Below are positions 34,656 to 43,356 of a DNA stretch of 64,000 nucleotides, piece by piece; positions within the stretch are counted from its first letter, which is position 1; every line of letters begins with the position of its first letter. The stretch comes from Micromonospora chokoriensis. GTDB lineage: Bacteria > Actinomycetota > Actinomycetes > Mycobacteriales > Micromonosporaceae. The translations under genes and the position numbers were made by a program. The stretch spans positions 6,820,001 through 6,884,000 of the forward strand of contig NZ_LT607409.1 of the NCBI RefSeq assembly GCF_900091505.1. The letters are read 5' to 3'. The notes below the pieces were generated by a model that was given only the letters and a program-made list of their open reading frames with translations, had not been told where the DNA came from and did not search any database.

Positions 34656-35048
34656 GTGAGTAAGCCCGACACGGTCCGCTTCCGACACAACCAAGCCATC
34701 CTGGTCGCCGCGGTCATCGCCTTCATCGGCGCCCTGCCGCTGGCCACCGCCCGGTCCTACCTTCTGCCGGTGCTGCTCGTGCCGCTCGCCGTCGCGGTCT
34801 GGGCCTGGCGGGCCGGCACCGAGGCCGACGCGGACGGGCTGCGCGTACGGGCGTTGGCCGGGCAGCGCCGGATCACCTGGGACCAGGTCATCGAGCTGGT
34901 CACCGACGAGCGCGGGCGGGCGGTCGCCCGGCTCGACGACGGCCAGCAGGTCACCCTGCCGGCGGTACGCGGTGTGGACCTGCCCCGGCTGGTGTCCGCC
35001 ACCGGCCAGGCACTGCCGCACACCACGGCCGAGACGCCCGGTCAGTAA
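34656..35048 (+). CDS. Small membrane protein with bacterial PH domain
   Basis: 130 aa from GTG 34656 (VSKPDTVRFRHNQ). Two adjacent hydrophobic helices (ILVAAVIAFIGALPLA and YLLPVLLVPLAVAVWAW) precede a short PH-like beta domain (DGLRVRALAGQRRITWDQVI ... RAVARLDDGQQVTLPA). The pattern is that of actinobacterial PH-domain proteins of unknown role. GATCAT six bases before the GTG suggests a leaderless transcript. The stop overlaps that of the convergent dehydrogenase by 7 bases. Confidence 0.8.
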   Translation: MSKPDTVRFRHNQAILVAAVIAFIGALPLATARSYLLPVLLVPLAVAVWAWRAGTEADADGLRVRALAGQRRITWDQVIELVTDERGRAVARLDDGQQVTLPAVRGVDLPRLVSATGQALPHTTAETPGQ

Positions 35049-35968
35049 CCGTCGACCACCGTGTTGATCAGCGGCTGCCCGGCGGCGAAACGACGCACCT
35101 GGTCACCGACCAGTCGGTAGGCGCGCGGCAGCAGACCTCGCACCGACCCGGCCACGTGCGGGGTGAGCAACACGTTGGGCATCGCCCAGAGCGGTGAGTC
35201 GGCGGGCAGCGGCTCCGGGTCGGTGACGTCCAGCGCCGCCGCGATCCGACCGGTGGCCAGCTCGGCGACGAGCGCCTCGGTGTGGGCCACCGGCCCCCGG
35301 GCGGCGTTGACCAGCAGAGCCCCGTCGGGCATCGCGGCGAGGAAGTCCTTGTCGATGAGGCCACGGGTCTGCTCGGTGAGCGGCACGATCACCACCACCA
35401 CGTCGGCGTCGGGCAGCAGCCGGGGCAGCTCCTCCACGCCGTACACCCCCTGCTCCGGGCGGGCGGTCCGCGCGACGAGCGTGAAACTCACCTCGAACGG
35501 GGCGAGCCGGTCCCGCACCGCGGTGCCGATCGAACCGGCCCCGACGATGAGCACCCGTTTGCCGGTCAGCTCGTCGGTGGGGGTGTTCCCGTCGTACGCC
35601 CAGCGCCGCTCGGCCTGCGCCCGGACGAACGCCGGGAACGCCCGCAACTGGGCGAGGATCGCCGTGACGACCCACTCGGCGGTGGACGGGTCGTGCACTC
35701 CCCTGGCGTCGCAGAGCGTGACACCCGGCGGTGTCCGGCCGGCCCAGGCGTCCGCTCCGGCGGAGAGCAGCTGCACCACCGCCACGTCGGGCAACTCCCG
35801 CAGCACCGCCGTCCCGTCCGAGCCGCCCAGGAACGGTGGCACCCAGACGCGGACGTCGGCGGGGTCGGACGGCATCCGATCGGCGTGCTCGAACACCTCC
35901 ACCCTCACGTCCGGGGGCAGCTCGCCCATGAGGTTCAGGCCGGCCTGGTGCGGGATCCATACCTTCAC
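35042..35968 (-). CDS. D-isomer-specific 2-hydroxyacid dehydrogenase
   Basis: 308 aa from GTG 35968 (VKVWIPHQAGLNLMGELPPD). The NAD(P)-binding motif VLIVGAGSIGTAVRDRL, the catalytic Arg in VNAARGPVAHTEAL, the Glu in DVTDPEPLPADSPLW and the His in LLTPHVAGSV are present. Substrate is unknown; short members often reduce glyoxylate, hydroxypyruvate or other 2-keto acids. No ACT domain, so it is not SerA. It stands alone between a convergent PH-domain gene and a divergent phosphatase gene. Confidence 0.9.
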   Translation of the reverse strand: MKVWIPHQAGLNLMGELPPDVRVEVFEHADRMPSDPADVRVWVPPFLGGSDGTAVLRELPDVAVVQLLSAGADAWAGRTPPGVTLCDARGVHDPSTAEWVVTAILAQLRAFPAFVRAQAERRWAYDGNTPTDELTGKRVLIVGAGSIGTAVRDRLAPFEVSFTLVARTARPEQGVYGVEELPRLLPDADVVVVIVPLTEQTRGLIDKDFLAAMPDGALLVNAARGPVAHTEALVAELATGRIAAALDVTDPEPLPADSPLWAMPNVLLTPHVAGSVRGLLPRAYRLVGDQVRRFAAGQPLINTVVDGY

Positions 35969-36150
35969 GTCCGCCGACGATAGTCCCCGACGCGGCGGCC
36001 CGTGTGGGCGCGGCGGGGATCGGGTAACCCGTGGGCTGGCGCGGGCCGTCGGGGCGAGCGAGACTCGGCACAGCGAGGTCGGATCCGGGCCGGGAAGAGG
36101 TATAACGAAAGGTCGGAGGGCCGTCGTCCTCCCCGGCAGACAGGTGCTCG

Positions 36151-37968
36151 ATGACCGACGGCTCCCCCGCCAACGCCCGGCGTTCGAGCGTGCCACCTGC
36201 GGCGCTCGGCGACGCGGCGCGACTGCGTGCGCTCCACGACACCGGGCTGGACGCCGTGCCGGACGAGGCGTTCGACAGGTTCGCCCGGCTGGTCAGCGAC
36301 CTGCTGGACGTACCGGTGGCGCTGGTCTCCCTGGTCTCCGCCGACCGGCAGTTCTTTCCGGGCGCGGTCGGGTTGCCGGAGCCCTGGTCGCAGCGCCGGC
36401 AGACCCCGCTGAGCCACTCGTTCTGCCAGCACGTCGTGGACATCGAGGTGCCGATGGTGCTGCCGGACGCCCGGCTCTACCCGCGTGTCCGGGACAATCT
36501 GGCCATCGACGACCTCGGCGTGGTGGCGTACGCCGGGATGCCGCTCACCGACCTCTCCGGCCGGGTGCTCGGCTCGCTGTGCGCCATCGACAACAAGCCC
36601 CGCGCGTGGACGAGCGCCCAACTGCGGACGCTGGCCGACCTGGCCGCCGCGTGCTCGTCGGAGCTGCGGCTGCGGATCGCCCTCGACGGCGCGCGGGAGG
36701 CACAGCGGCGGGTCGTGCAGGCGCACGACCGGTTGGAGCTGGTGGCGGGAGTGAGCGAGACGCTCGCCGACACACTCGACGTGGGCACCGCGTTGCGCCG
36801 GCTCGCCGCCAGCATGGTGCCGCCGCTGGCCGACTGGTGCCTGCTCACCGTGGTCGGGCCGACCGGCAGGCCCCGCGAGGTGGTCTCGGTGCACCACGAC
36901 CCGGCCCGCACCGCCGACGTCGAACGCTTCGGTGAGCTGCTGCGCACCGGTCTGAGCCCGACGTCGATCATCCGGTCGGTCCTCCGCACCGGCCAGCCCC
37001 GACTCGGCAGCGTGGCGTCCCTGGCCGACGTGGCGAGGGGCACCACCGACCCGGAGATGGTGTCGATCGCCGCTCGTCTCGGCATCGCCTCCTACCTGAG
37101 CGTGCCGGTGCGGGGTGCCGGCGGCACCGTGCTCGGCGCGATCACCCTCGTCAACAGCGCGGAGCGTCAGCAGTTCGACGACCGGGACCTGCTCACCGCG
37201 GTCGAGATCGGCCGCCGTGCTGGCCAGGCCGTCGGCAACAGCTCGATGTACGGCGAGCAGCGGCACGTCGCCGAGGTCCTGCAACACAGCATGCTGCCCC
37301 AGCTGCCGAACGTGCCGGAGCTGGAGCTGACGGCCCGCTACCAGCCGGCCGCCGACCAGGTGGAGGTGGGCGGGGACTGGTACGACGCCTTCGTCCAGCC
37401 CGACGGCGACGTGATCGCCACCATCGGTGACGTGGCGGGGCACGACATCGAGGCGGCGGCGGCCATGGGCCAGCTGCGCAACCTGGTGCGGGGCAACGCC
37501 TTCGGTCGACCCGACGGCGTCGGGGCGCTGATGAGTGACCTGGACGCCGCGATCCGCGGCCTGCGGCTGCCGATCGCGGCCACCGCGACGCTGGTCCGGA
37601 TCTGCCCGCAGGTCGCCGGCGTCCACGAGGTGACCTGGTCCAACGCCGGGCACCCACCGGTCGTGGTGGTCCGTGCCGGCGGTGCGGTGGAGGTCCTGGA
37701 GGCGGCGCCGGAGCCGCTGCTCGGTCTGTCCCGCTCGTCGCCGCGGACCAGTAGGCCGACGAGCCTGGCCGTCGGCGACACCCTGTTGCTCTACACCGAC
37801 GGGCTGATCGAGCGTCGGGACCGGCCCATCGACGAGGGACTGGCCGACCTGGTGGGCCGACTGACCGGCACCGACACGCTGCCCCTCGACGAGGTGTGCG
37901 ACCTGCTGCTCGCCTCGGTCAACGGCCGTGAGGACGACACCGCGCTGTTGGCCGTACGGGCACGGTGA
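36151..37968 (+). CDS. GAF-GAF-PP2C phosphatase (RsbU/SpoIIE type)
   Basis: 605 aa. Two GAF domains (about 25-180, with TPLSHSFCQHVV and YAGMPLTDLSGRVLGSLCAI; and 205-345, with IASYLSVPVRGAGGTVLGAI) precede a PP2C-like phosphatase (365-605) with metal-binding VEVGGDWYDAF, IGDVAGHDIEAAAAMGQLR, LLYTDGLIERRD and EDDTALL. Such proteins dephosphorylate anti-sigma antagonists and so switch on stress sigma factors in response to small ligands or redox. No sigma, antagonist or kinase gene is adjacent. It is divergent from the dehydrogenase. Confidence 0.93.
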   Translation: MTDGSPANARRSSVPPAALGDAARLRALHDTGLDAVPDEAFDRFARLVSDLLDVPVALVSLVSADRQFFPGAVGLPEPWSQRRQTPLSHSFCQHVVDIEVPMVLPDARLYPRVRDNLAIDDLGVVAYAGMPLTDLSGRVLGSLCAIDNKPRAWTSAQLRTLADLAAACSSELRLRIALDGAREAQRRVVQAHDRLELVAGVSETLADTLDVGTALRRLAASMVPPLADWCLLTVVGPTGRPREVVSVHHDPARTADVERFGELLRTGLSPTSIIRSVLRTGQPRLGSVASLADVARGTTDPEMVSIAARLGIASYLSVPVRGAGGTVLGAITLVNSAERQQFDDRDLLTAVEIGRRAGQAVGNSSMYGEQRHVAEVLQHSMLPQLPNVPELELTARYQPAADQVEVGGDWYDAFVQPDGDVIATIGDVAGHDIEAAAAMGQLRNLVRGNAFGRPDGVGALMSDLDAAIRGLRLPIAATATLVRICPQVAGVHEVTWSNAGHPPVVVVRAGGAVEVLEAAPEPLLGLSRSSPRTSRPTSLAVGDTLLLYTDGLIERRDRPIDEGLADLVGRLTGTDTLPLDEVCDLLLASVNGREDDTALLAVRAR

Positions 37969-37988
37969 GTGGTCCACCGGGGACCGTC

Positions 37989-38025
37989 GGCCCGGTCACC
38001 GGCACCCGTCGGATCGTGACGGGCC
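37989..38025 (+). terminator. Possible terminator after the phosphatase gene
   Basis: ggcccggtcac (37989-37999) pairs with gtgacgggcc (38016-38025) with one bulge. Moderate strength, 20 bases after the stop. Confidence 0.4.
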
Positions 38026-38046
38026 CGACCGGGCGCTCCGGCGGGC

Positions 38047-38052
38047 TACCCT
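38047..38052 (+). promoter_or_regulatory. Leaderless -10 box of the sugar dehydrogenase gene
   Basis: TACCCT fits TANNNT and lies seven bases before the GTG at 38060, the spacing of a leaderless actinobacterial transcript; there is no Shine-Dalgarno sequence. Confidence 0.5.
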
Positions 38053-38059
38053 GGGCCGG

Positions 38060-39232
38060 GTGAGAGCCCGTCCCCCGTACCCTCGCGTCCGTCGCCTCCG
38101 GGTGACCCTCGCGGCGTCCTGCGCGGCGCTGCTGCTCGCCTCCGGTTGCAGTTTCGGCGAGCCGGAGCCCGACCGGGCCGGCGAGCCGCCCAACCTGCCG
38201 ACGCCGTCCGCGTCGGCGAGCCCCGGCGGCGCGGCCCGGCAGGCGGTGACGACAGTCCTGGCCAAGGGCCTGCGCGTGCCGTGGGGCATCGCCTTCCTGC
38301 CCGACGGTGGCGCGCTGGTCACCGAACGGGACAACGGTCGGATCCTCCAGGTCGGCCCGGAGTCCGGGCCGGACGGGCTGCGGGTCCGGCCGGCACAGAC
38401 GATTCCCGACGTGGCGGCGGCCGGCGAGGGCGGCCTTCTGGGCATCGCGGTCTCCCCGAACTACGCCCAGGACCGGTCGGTCTTCGTCTACTACACCTCC
38501 GCGCGGGACAACCGGGTCGCCCGGTTGGAACTCGGCGGTCAGCCCACCCCGATCCTGACCGGCATTCCCAAGGCCAACGTGCACAACGGCGGTGGGTTGG
38601 GCTTCGGCCCCGACGGGCAGCTCTACGTCAGCACGGGCGACGCGGGCGAACGACCCCTCTCACAGGACGTGAAGAGCCTCGGCGGCAAGATCCTCCGGAT
38701 CACACCGGACGGCAAACCCTCCGCCGGCAACCCGTACCCCGGATCCCCGGTCTGGTCCCTGGGCCACCGCAACGTCCAGGGCTTCACCTGGGACGCGGCC
38801 AAGCGGATGTACGCCGTCGAGTTCGGCCAGAACACGTGGGACGAGATCAACCAGATCACCAAGGGCGGCAACTACGGTTGGCCGGAGGTCGAGGGGCGGG
38901 CCGGCGACAAGCGTTTCACCGACCCGATCACGCAGTGGGCGACCTCCGACGCGTCCTGCTCCGGTCTGTCCGCCGCGGACCAGCTGCTGGTCGCCGGTTG
39001 CCTGCGGGGCAAGCGCCTCTGGGTGATGGAGTTGACCGACACGGGTACGCTGCTCGGCCAGCCCACCGATCTGCTCACCAACCGGTACGGCCGACTGCGT
39101 GCGGTCGCCGCCGCACCGGACGGGTCGCTCTGGGTGGGCACCTCCAACCACGACGGGCGGGGTGACCCGGCCGGCGACGACGACCGACTCCTGCGGGTGG
39201 TCTTCGCCGGCGGTGACGGCGGACGCAGCTGA
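38060..39232 (+). CDS. PQQ-type sugar dehydrogenase lipoprotein
   Basis: 390 aa, GTG 38060. A signal peptide with lipobox LLASGC (Cys30) and a Pro/Ser/Gly linker precede a six-bladed propeller of the soluble glucose dehydrogenase family: VPWGIAFLPDGGALVTERDN, GEGGLLGIAVSPNYAQDRSV, HNGGGLGFGPDGQLYVSTGD and WSLGHRNVQGFTWD, with metal- and cofactor-site residues kept. It would oxidise aldoses or related compounds outside the membrane if PQQ is available; some family members bind but do not oxidise sugars. A metallophosphoesterase gene follows after 61 bases. Confidence 0.9.
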   Translation: MRARPPYPRVRRLRVTLAASCAALLLASGCSFGEPEPDRAGEPPNLPTPSASASPGGAARQAVTTVLAKGLRVPWGIAFLPDGGALVTERDNGRILQVGPESGPDGLRVRPAQTIPDVAAAGEGGLLGIAVSPNYAQDRSVFVYYTSARDNRVARLELGGQPTPILTGIPKANVHNGGGLGFGPDGQLYVSTGDAGERPLSQDVKSLGGKILRITPDGKPSAGNPYPGSPVWSLGHRNVQGFTWDAAKRMYAVEFGQNTWDEINQITKGGNYGWPEVEGRAGDKRFTDPITQWATSDASCSGLSAADQLLVAGCLRGKRLWVMELTDTGTLLGQPTDLLTNRYGRLRAVAAAPDGSLWVGTSNHDGRGDPAGDDDRLLRVVFAGGDGGRS

Positions 39233-39293
39233 CGTTCGTCACCATCCGCTCAGGTTTGCCAAGATCTTCCGACGGGCAGGTCAGAATCTCAGC

Positions 39294-40874
39294 ATGGACG
39301 GGCAACGCGACCAGCCGCACGACGACGCCGACGACCGGGACACCCCGGCCGCCGGCGGCGATCTGCCGCGCCCGAACGGCCGGTGGGCAACGCTGGCCGG
39401 GCCGCTCCGGCGCACCGGGCTGATCGGCGCCGTCCTCGCCATCGCCCTGGCCGGGGCGGCGCTCGGGGTGCTGGCCGGCGGTCGGGTGGACACCGACATC
39501 GGCCCGTTCCGCGCCAACCTCAGCATCTCCCCCGCCCGCGACGGCGGCACCACCGTCGACATCCCACCGCTCGGCGCGCTGCTGCTCGACAGCCATGACG
39601 GGCCGACCCACCTCACCGTGCGGCTCGGCGCGCTCGACCAGGGCCGCACCGAGGCGCTGCTCGACGACCCGGCCAGCATCAGCCGGGCGAGCCAGAGCGC
39701 CGTGGAGGACGTCCGCTCCGGCATCATGCGGCTCGGCCTGCGGACGCTCGGCGCGTCGGTGCTCGTCACCCTGATCCTGGCCGGGTTGGTCTTCCGGAAC
39801 TCCCGGCGGACGGCCTGGGCGGGCGGGCTGGCGCTGCTGTTCACCGCCGGCAGCCTCGGCACGGCGGCGGCCACCCTGCGACCCCAGGCGATCGAGGAAC
39901 CACGCTACGAGGGGCTGCTGGTCAACGCGCCCGCCATCGTCGGTGACGCCCGCCGGATCGCCAACGACTACACCAAGTACGCCGAACAGTTGCAACGCCT
40001 GGTCGGCAACGTCAGCCAGCTCTACACCACGGTCTCGGCGCTACCGGTGTACGAGCCGGCCCCGGGCACCACCCGGGTCCTGCACGTCTCCGACATGCAC
40101 CTCAACCCGACCGGTTGGCAGCTGATCCGCACCGTCGTGGAGCAGTTCGGCATCGACGTGGTGATCGACACCGGGGACATCACCGACTGGGGCAGCGAAC
40201 CGGAGGCGTCCTTCGTCGGTTCGATCAGCCTGCTCAAGAAGCCGTACGTCTTCATCCGCGGCAACCACGACTCCGACAAGACCGCCGCCGCGGTGGCCCG
40301 GCAGTCCAACGCCATCGTGCTGGACAACTCCACGACCACCGTCGCCGGCCTGACCATCGCCGGCATCGGCGACCCGCGCTTCACCCCGGACAAGAACACC
40401 TCACCGGCCGGCAGCGGGCTGACCCCGCAGGTCGCCGACCAGGTGGTCGGCGCCGGCATCGACCTCGCCGCGACGGTCCGCGCCGCACCGCGACCGGTCG
40501 ACATCGCGCTCGTGCACGACCCGGCATCCGCCGGCCCGCTCTCCGGCACCTGCCCGCTGGTGCTGGCCGGGCACACCCACGCCCGGCAGGTGTCCAAGCT
40601 GCCGCAGGCGCCGGGGCAGCAGCCCACCACGCTGATGGTGGAGGGCTCGACCGGCGGTGCCGGGCTGCGCGGGCTGGAGGGTGAGAAGCCCACCCCGCTG
40701 TCGATGAGCGTGCTCTACTTCGACCAGCAGAAGATGCTCCAGGCGTACGACACCATCACCGTCGGCGGCACCGGGCAGGCCCAGGTCAACCTGGAACGAC
40801 GCCTGGTGGAGAACCCGACCGCCGGAGCGCCGCCCTCGGGCACCCCGACGCCGACACCGACCCCGACGAGCTGA
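39294..40874 (+). CDS. Membrane-bound metallophosphoesterase
   Basis: 526 aa from ATG 39294. A polar N-terminus, one hydrophobic helix (about 42-62), an extracytoplasmic stretch, a second hydrophobic region (about 150-195), then a calcineurin-like phosphoesterase domain with the metal motifs VLHVSDMHLNPTG, VIDTGDITDWG, IRGNHDS, ALVHDP and LAGHTHARQV. The C-terminus is a Pro/Thr tail. It probably cleaves a phosphoester outside or at the membrane; the substrate is unknown. CAGAAT six bases before the ATG suggests leaderless transcription. Convergent with the AceE-like gene, 11 bases apart. Confidence 0.9.
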   Translation: MDGQRDQPHDDADDRDTPAAGGDLPRPNGRWATLAGPLRRTGLIGAVLAIALAGAALGVLAGGRVDTDIGPFRANLSISPARDGGTTVDIPPLGALLLDSHDGPTHLTVRLGALDQGRTEALLDDPASISRASQSAVEDVRSGIMRLGLRTLGASVLVTLILAGLVFRNSRRTAWAGGLALLFTAGSLGTAAATLRPQAIEEPRYEGLLVNAPAIVGDARRIANDYTKYAEQLQRLVGNVSQLYTTVSALPVYEPAPGTTRVLHVSDMHLNPTGWQLIRTVVEQFGIDVVIDTGDITDWGSEPEASFVGSISLLKKPYVFIRGNHDSDKTAAAVARQSNAIVLDNSTTTVAGLTIAGIGDPRFTPDKNTSPAGSGLTPQVADQVVGAGIDLAATVRAAPRPVDIALVHDPASAGPLSGTCPLVLAGHTHARQVSKLPQAPGQQPTTLMVEGSTGGAGLRGLEGEKPTPLSMSVLYFDQQKMLQAYDTITVGGTGQAQVNLERRLVENPTAGAPPSGTPTPTPTPTS

Positions 40875-40885
40875 GGGCGGGGCGG

Positions 40886-43243
40886 TCAGCGCAGGGCGAT
40901 GGCGGCCAGCGCCGCGTTGACGATGCTGCCGGGCAGCAGGTCGTGCACCTCGTACAGCTCCGCGACGGTGCCGGACTGGCCGAACTCGTCCACCCCGAGC
41001 GGCACCGCCGGCGCGCCGACCGCCGACCCGAGCCAGGCCATCGCGTGCGACGCCGCGTCGTGCACCGTCACCACCGGCACCCGGTCGGCGAACGCGGACC
41101 GCAGCGCCCCCGGCACACTCGGCACCGTGGCCGTCCGCACACCCTGTCGCAGGGTGCGCTGCCAGGCCCGGTACAGCCGGTCCAGCGACGTCACGTCCAC
41201 CACGTGCGCGGCGACGCCCTCGTCGGCCAGTTCCGCCGCGGCGGCCAGCACCTCGGGCAGCACCGCGCCGGAGGCGGCCAGTTGCACCACCGGGGCGTCG
41301 ACCAGGTGCGGGTACGCCTGGTGCGCGTCGACCAGCCGGTACGCCCCGGCGACCACCTGCCGACGCAGGACCGCGTCGCCGAGCCGGGCCCGGGCCGCCT
41401 CGAACGGCGCCTGGTCCAGCGGGCGGGTGCTCAACCGGAAGTAGTAGGCCCCGTCCTCGGTCGGCGCGGCCGTCGTCGCCGGGCTCGACCCACCGGCGAT
41501 CTGCCCGAGCGCGTCGCACAGCAACCAGTCGAGGCTGCCCGCGTACGCGGGTTCGAGGAAGGTCACCCCGGGCAGCTCCAGGCCGACCGACGCGGTGATG
41601 GTGGACTGGTGGGCACCGCCCTCGGGGGCCAGGGTGATGCCGGACGGGGTGCCGGCCACCACGAACCGGGAGCCGGAGTACGTGCCGTACAGGAACGCGT
41701 CGAGGCCCCGCAGCACGAACGGGTCGTAGACCGTCCCCACCGGCAGCAGCGGCTGCCCGGACAGGTCCCAGGACAGGCCGAGCTGGCCCAGCAGCAGGAA
41801 CAGGTTCATCTCCGAGATGCCCAGCTCGATGTGCTGCCCGGATGGGCTCTCGGTCCAGCGCAGCATCCGGTCCTCGGTCCAGGAACGCTGCTCGGTGGGG
41901 GCGAACACCCCGGTCTTGTTGATGAACCCGGCGAGGTTGGTGGAGGTCGCCACGTCAGGGGCGGTGGTGACGAGGTAACGGCCCACCTCCCGGTCCCGGG
42001 CCAGGTCCACCAGCACCCGACCGAAGACCTCCTGGGTGGAGATCGGCTTGTTGGCGCGTACTCCCGTGCTCTCCGGGACGGTGACCCCCAACGCGCGCTC
42101 GCGGGGCGCGCGGGACAGCGCCTCCCGGCGGGCGCCGGCCCGGATGCCGGCGGGTGACGCCGGGTCGAGGCGGTCCCACTCGGTCTCGGCGGTGAGACCC
42201 TGCGCGGCCCGCAGCGTCGCGACCTGCTCGGTGCTGAGCAACGCCGAATGGTTGCGCGGGTTGCCGGCGATGGGCAGACCCCAACCCTTCACGGTGTACG
42301 CGAAGACGACGCTGGGCCGGTCGGTGACCGCGTCGCACTGGGCGTACGCGTCGAGCATCGCCTGAAGGTCGTGCCCGCCCAGGTCGGTGACGAGCGGGCC
42401 GAGGTCCTCGTCGGTGATGTCGGCGATCAGCTCGGCGATCCCGGCCGGCGCGCCGTCCAGGAACTGCTTGCGCAGGGCCGGGCCGGTCAACCCGAACAGC
42501 GACTGGTACTGCTCGTTGGGCATCGCGTCGATCCAGTCGCGCAGCGCCTCGCCACCCGGCCGGGCGTACGCCTCGGCGAGCTTACGGCCGTACTTGACCT
42601 CCACGACGTGCCAGCCGGCCGCCTCGAACTGCCCCCGCCACTGGTTGATCCGGATGCCCGGCACCACCCGGTCCAGCGACTGGCGGTTGAAGTCGACGAG
42701 CCACATGACGTTGCCCAGCCCGGTCGTGGCGGGGTCGGCCACCGCCTCCCAGATGTTGCCCTCGTCCAGTTCGGCGTCGCCGATCAGCGCCACGAACCGG
42801 GAGTGCGGGCGGGCCCCGAAGTGCGCGTCGACGTACCGCCGGGTGGCGGCGGCGAACAGCGGCGCCGCCGCGCCCAGGCCGACCGAGCCGGTGGAGAAGT
42901 CCACAGCGTCCGGGTCCTTGGTGCGCGACGGGTACGACTGGAGGCCACCACGGGCCCGCAGCCGGGGCAGGTAGGAGCGGTCCAGGTTGCCCAGCAGGTA
43001 CTGGATGGCGTGGAACACCGGGGAGGCGTGCGGCTTGACGGCGACCCGGTCCTCGGCGTCCAGGTGCGCGAACCACAGCGCGGTCATCGCCGTGACCAGG
43101 GAGGCGCTGGACGCCTGGTGGCCGCCGACCTTCACACCGTCACCGGTGGCCCGGTCGTGGTTGGCGGCGTCCACGATCCGGGTGGCGAGCCAGAGCACCC
43201 GCCGCTGGATCTCGTCGAGGACATCGAGGTCGTGCTGGGTCAC
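40886..43243 (-). CDS. Thiamine-diphosphate enzyme, AceE/transketolase-like
   Basis: 785 aa, GTG 43243 seven bases after GGAG. The single-chain layout follows homodimeric pyruvate dehydrogenase E1 and transketolase: LGGH-like VGGHQASSASLVTAMTALWF, VKPHASPVFHAIQYLLGN, STGSVGLGAAAPLF, a ThDP/Mg loop GDAELDEGNIWEA ... VDFNRQSLD (GDA in place of GDG), the pyrimidine domain with GISEMNLFLLLGQLG and APEGGAHQSTI, and a C-terminal transketolase-type domain. It is ~100 residues shorter than Escherichia coli AceE. No E2 or E3 gene is nearby, so its acceptor and substrate are open. Confidence 0.85.
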   Translation of the reverse strand: MTQHDLDVLDEIQRRVLWLATRIVDAANHDRATGDGVKVGGHQASSASLVTAMTALWFAHLDAEDRVAVKPHASPVFHAIQYLLGNLDRSYLPRLRARGGLQSYPSRTKDPDAVDFSTGSVGLGAAAPLFAAATRRYVDAHFGARPHSRFVALIGDAELDEGNIWEAVADPATTGLGNVMWLVDFNRQSLDRVVPGIRINQWRGQFEAAGWHVVEVKYGRKLAEAYARPGGEALRDWIDAMPNEQYQSLFGLTGPALRKQFLDGAPAGIAELIADITDEDLGPLVTDLGGHDLQAMLDAYAQCDAVTDRPSVVFAYTVKGWGLPIAGNPRNHSALLSTEQVATLRAAQGLTAETEWDRLDPASPAGIRAGARREALSRAPRERALGVTVPESTGVRANKPISTQEVFGRVLVDLARDREVGRYLVTTAPDVATSTNLAGFINKTGVFAPTEQRSWTEDRMLRWTESPSGQHIELGISEMNLFLLLGQLGLSWDLSGQPLLPVGTVYDPFVLRGLDAFLYGTYSGSRFVVAGTPSGITLAPEGGAHQSTITASVGLELPGVTFLEPAYAGSLDWLLCDALGQIAGGSSPATTAAPTEDGAYYFRLSTRPLDQAPFEAARARLGDAVLRRQVVAGAYRLVDAHQAYPHLVDAPVVQLAASGAVLPEVLAAAAELADEGVAAHVVDVTSLDRLYRAWQRTLRQGVRTATVPSVPGALRSAFADRVPVVTVHDAASHAMAWLGSAVGAPAVPLGVDEFGQSGTVAELYEVHDLLPGSIVNAALAAIALR

Positions 43244-43315
43244 GGTGGCTCCATCCAGGCGTCGCCGTTGACGCCCTCACGAGGGGTGCGGGGTGGTCGA
43301 CAGGGGATGACGGAG

Positions 43316-43341
43316 GGCCGCCGCCGGTCGCGGCGGCGGCC
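43316..43341 (-). terminator. gatB terminator
   Basis: An 11-bp perfect stem, ggccgccgccg with cggcggcggcc, and a 4-base loop lies 15 bases past the gatB stop. Confidence 0.65.
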
Positions 43342-43356
43342 AACTCCGGGTGGATC

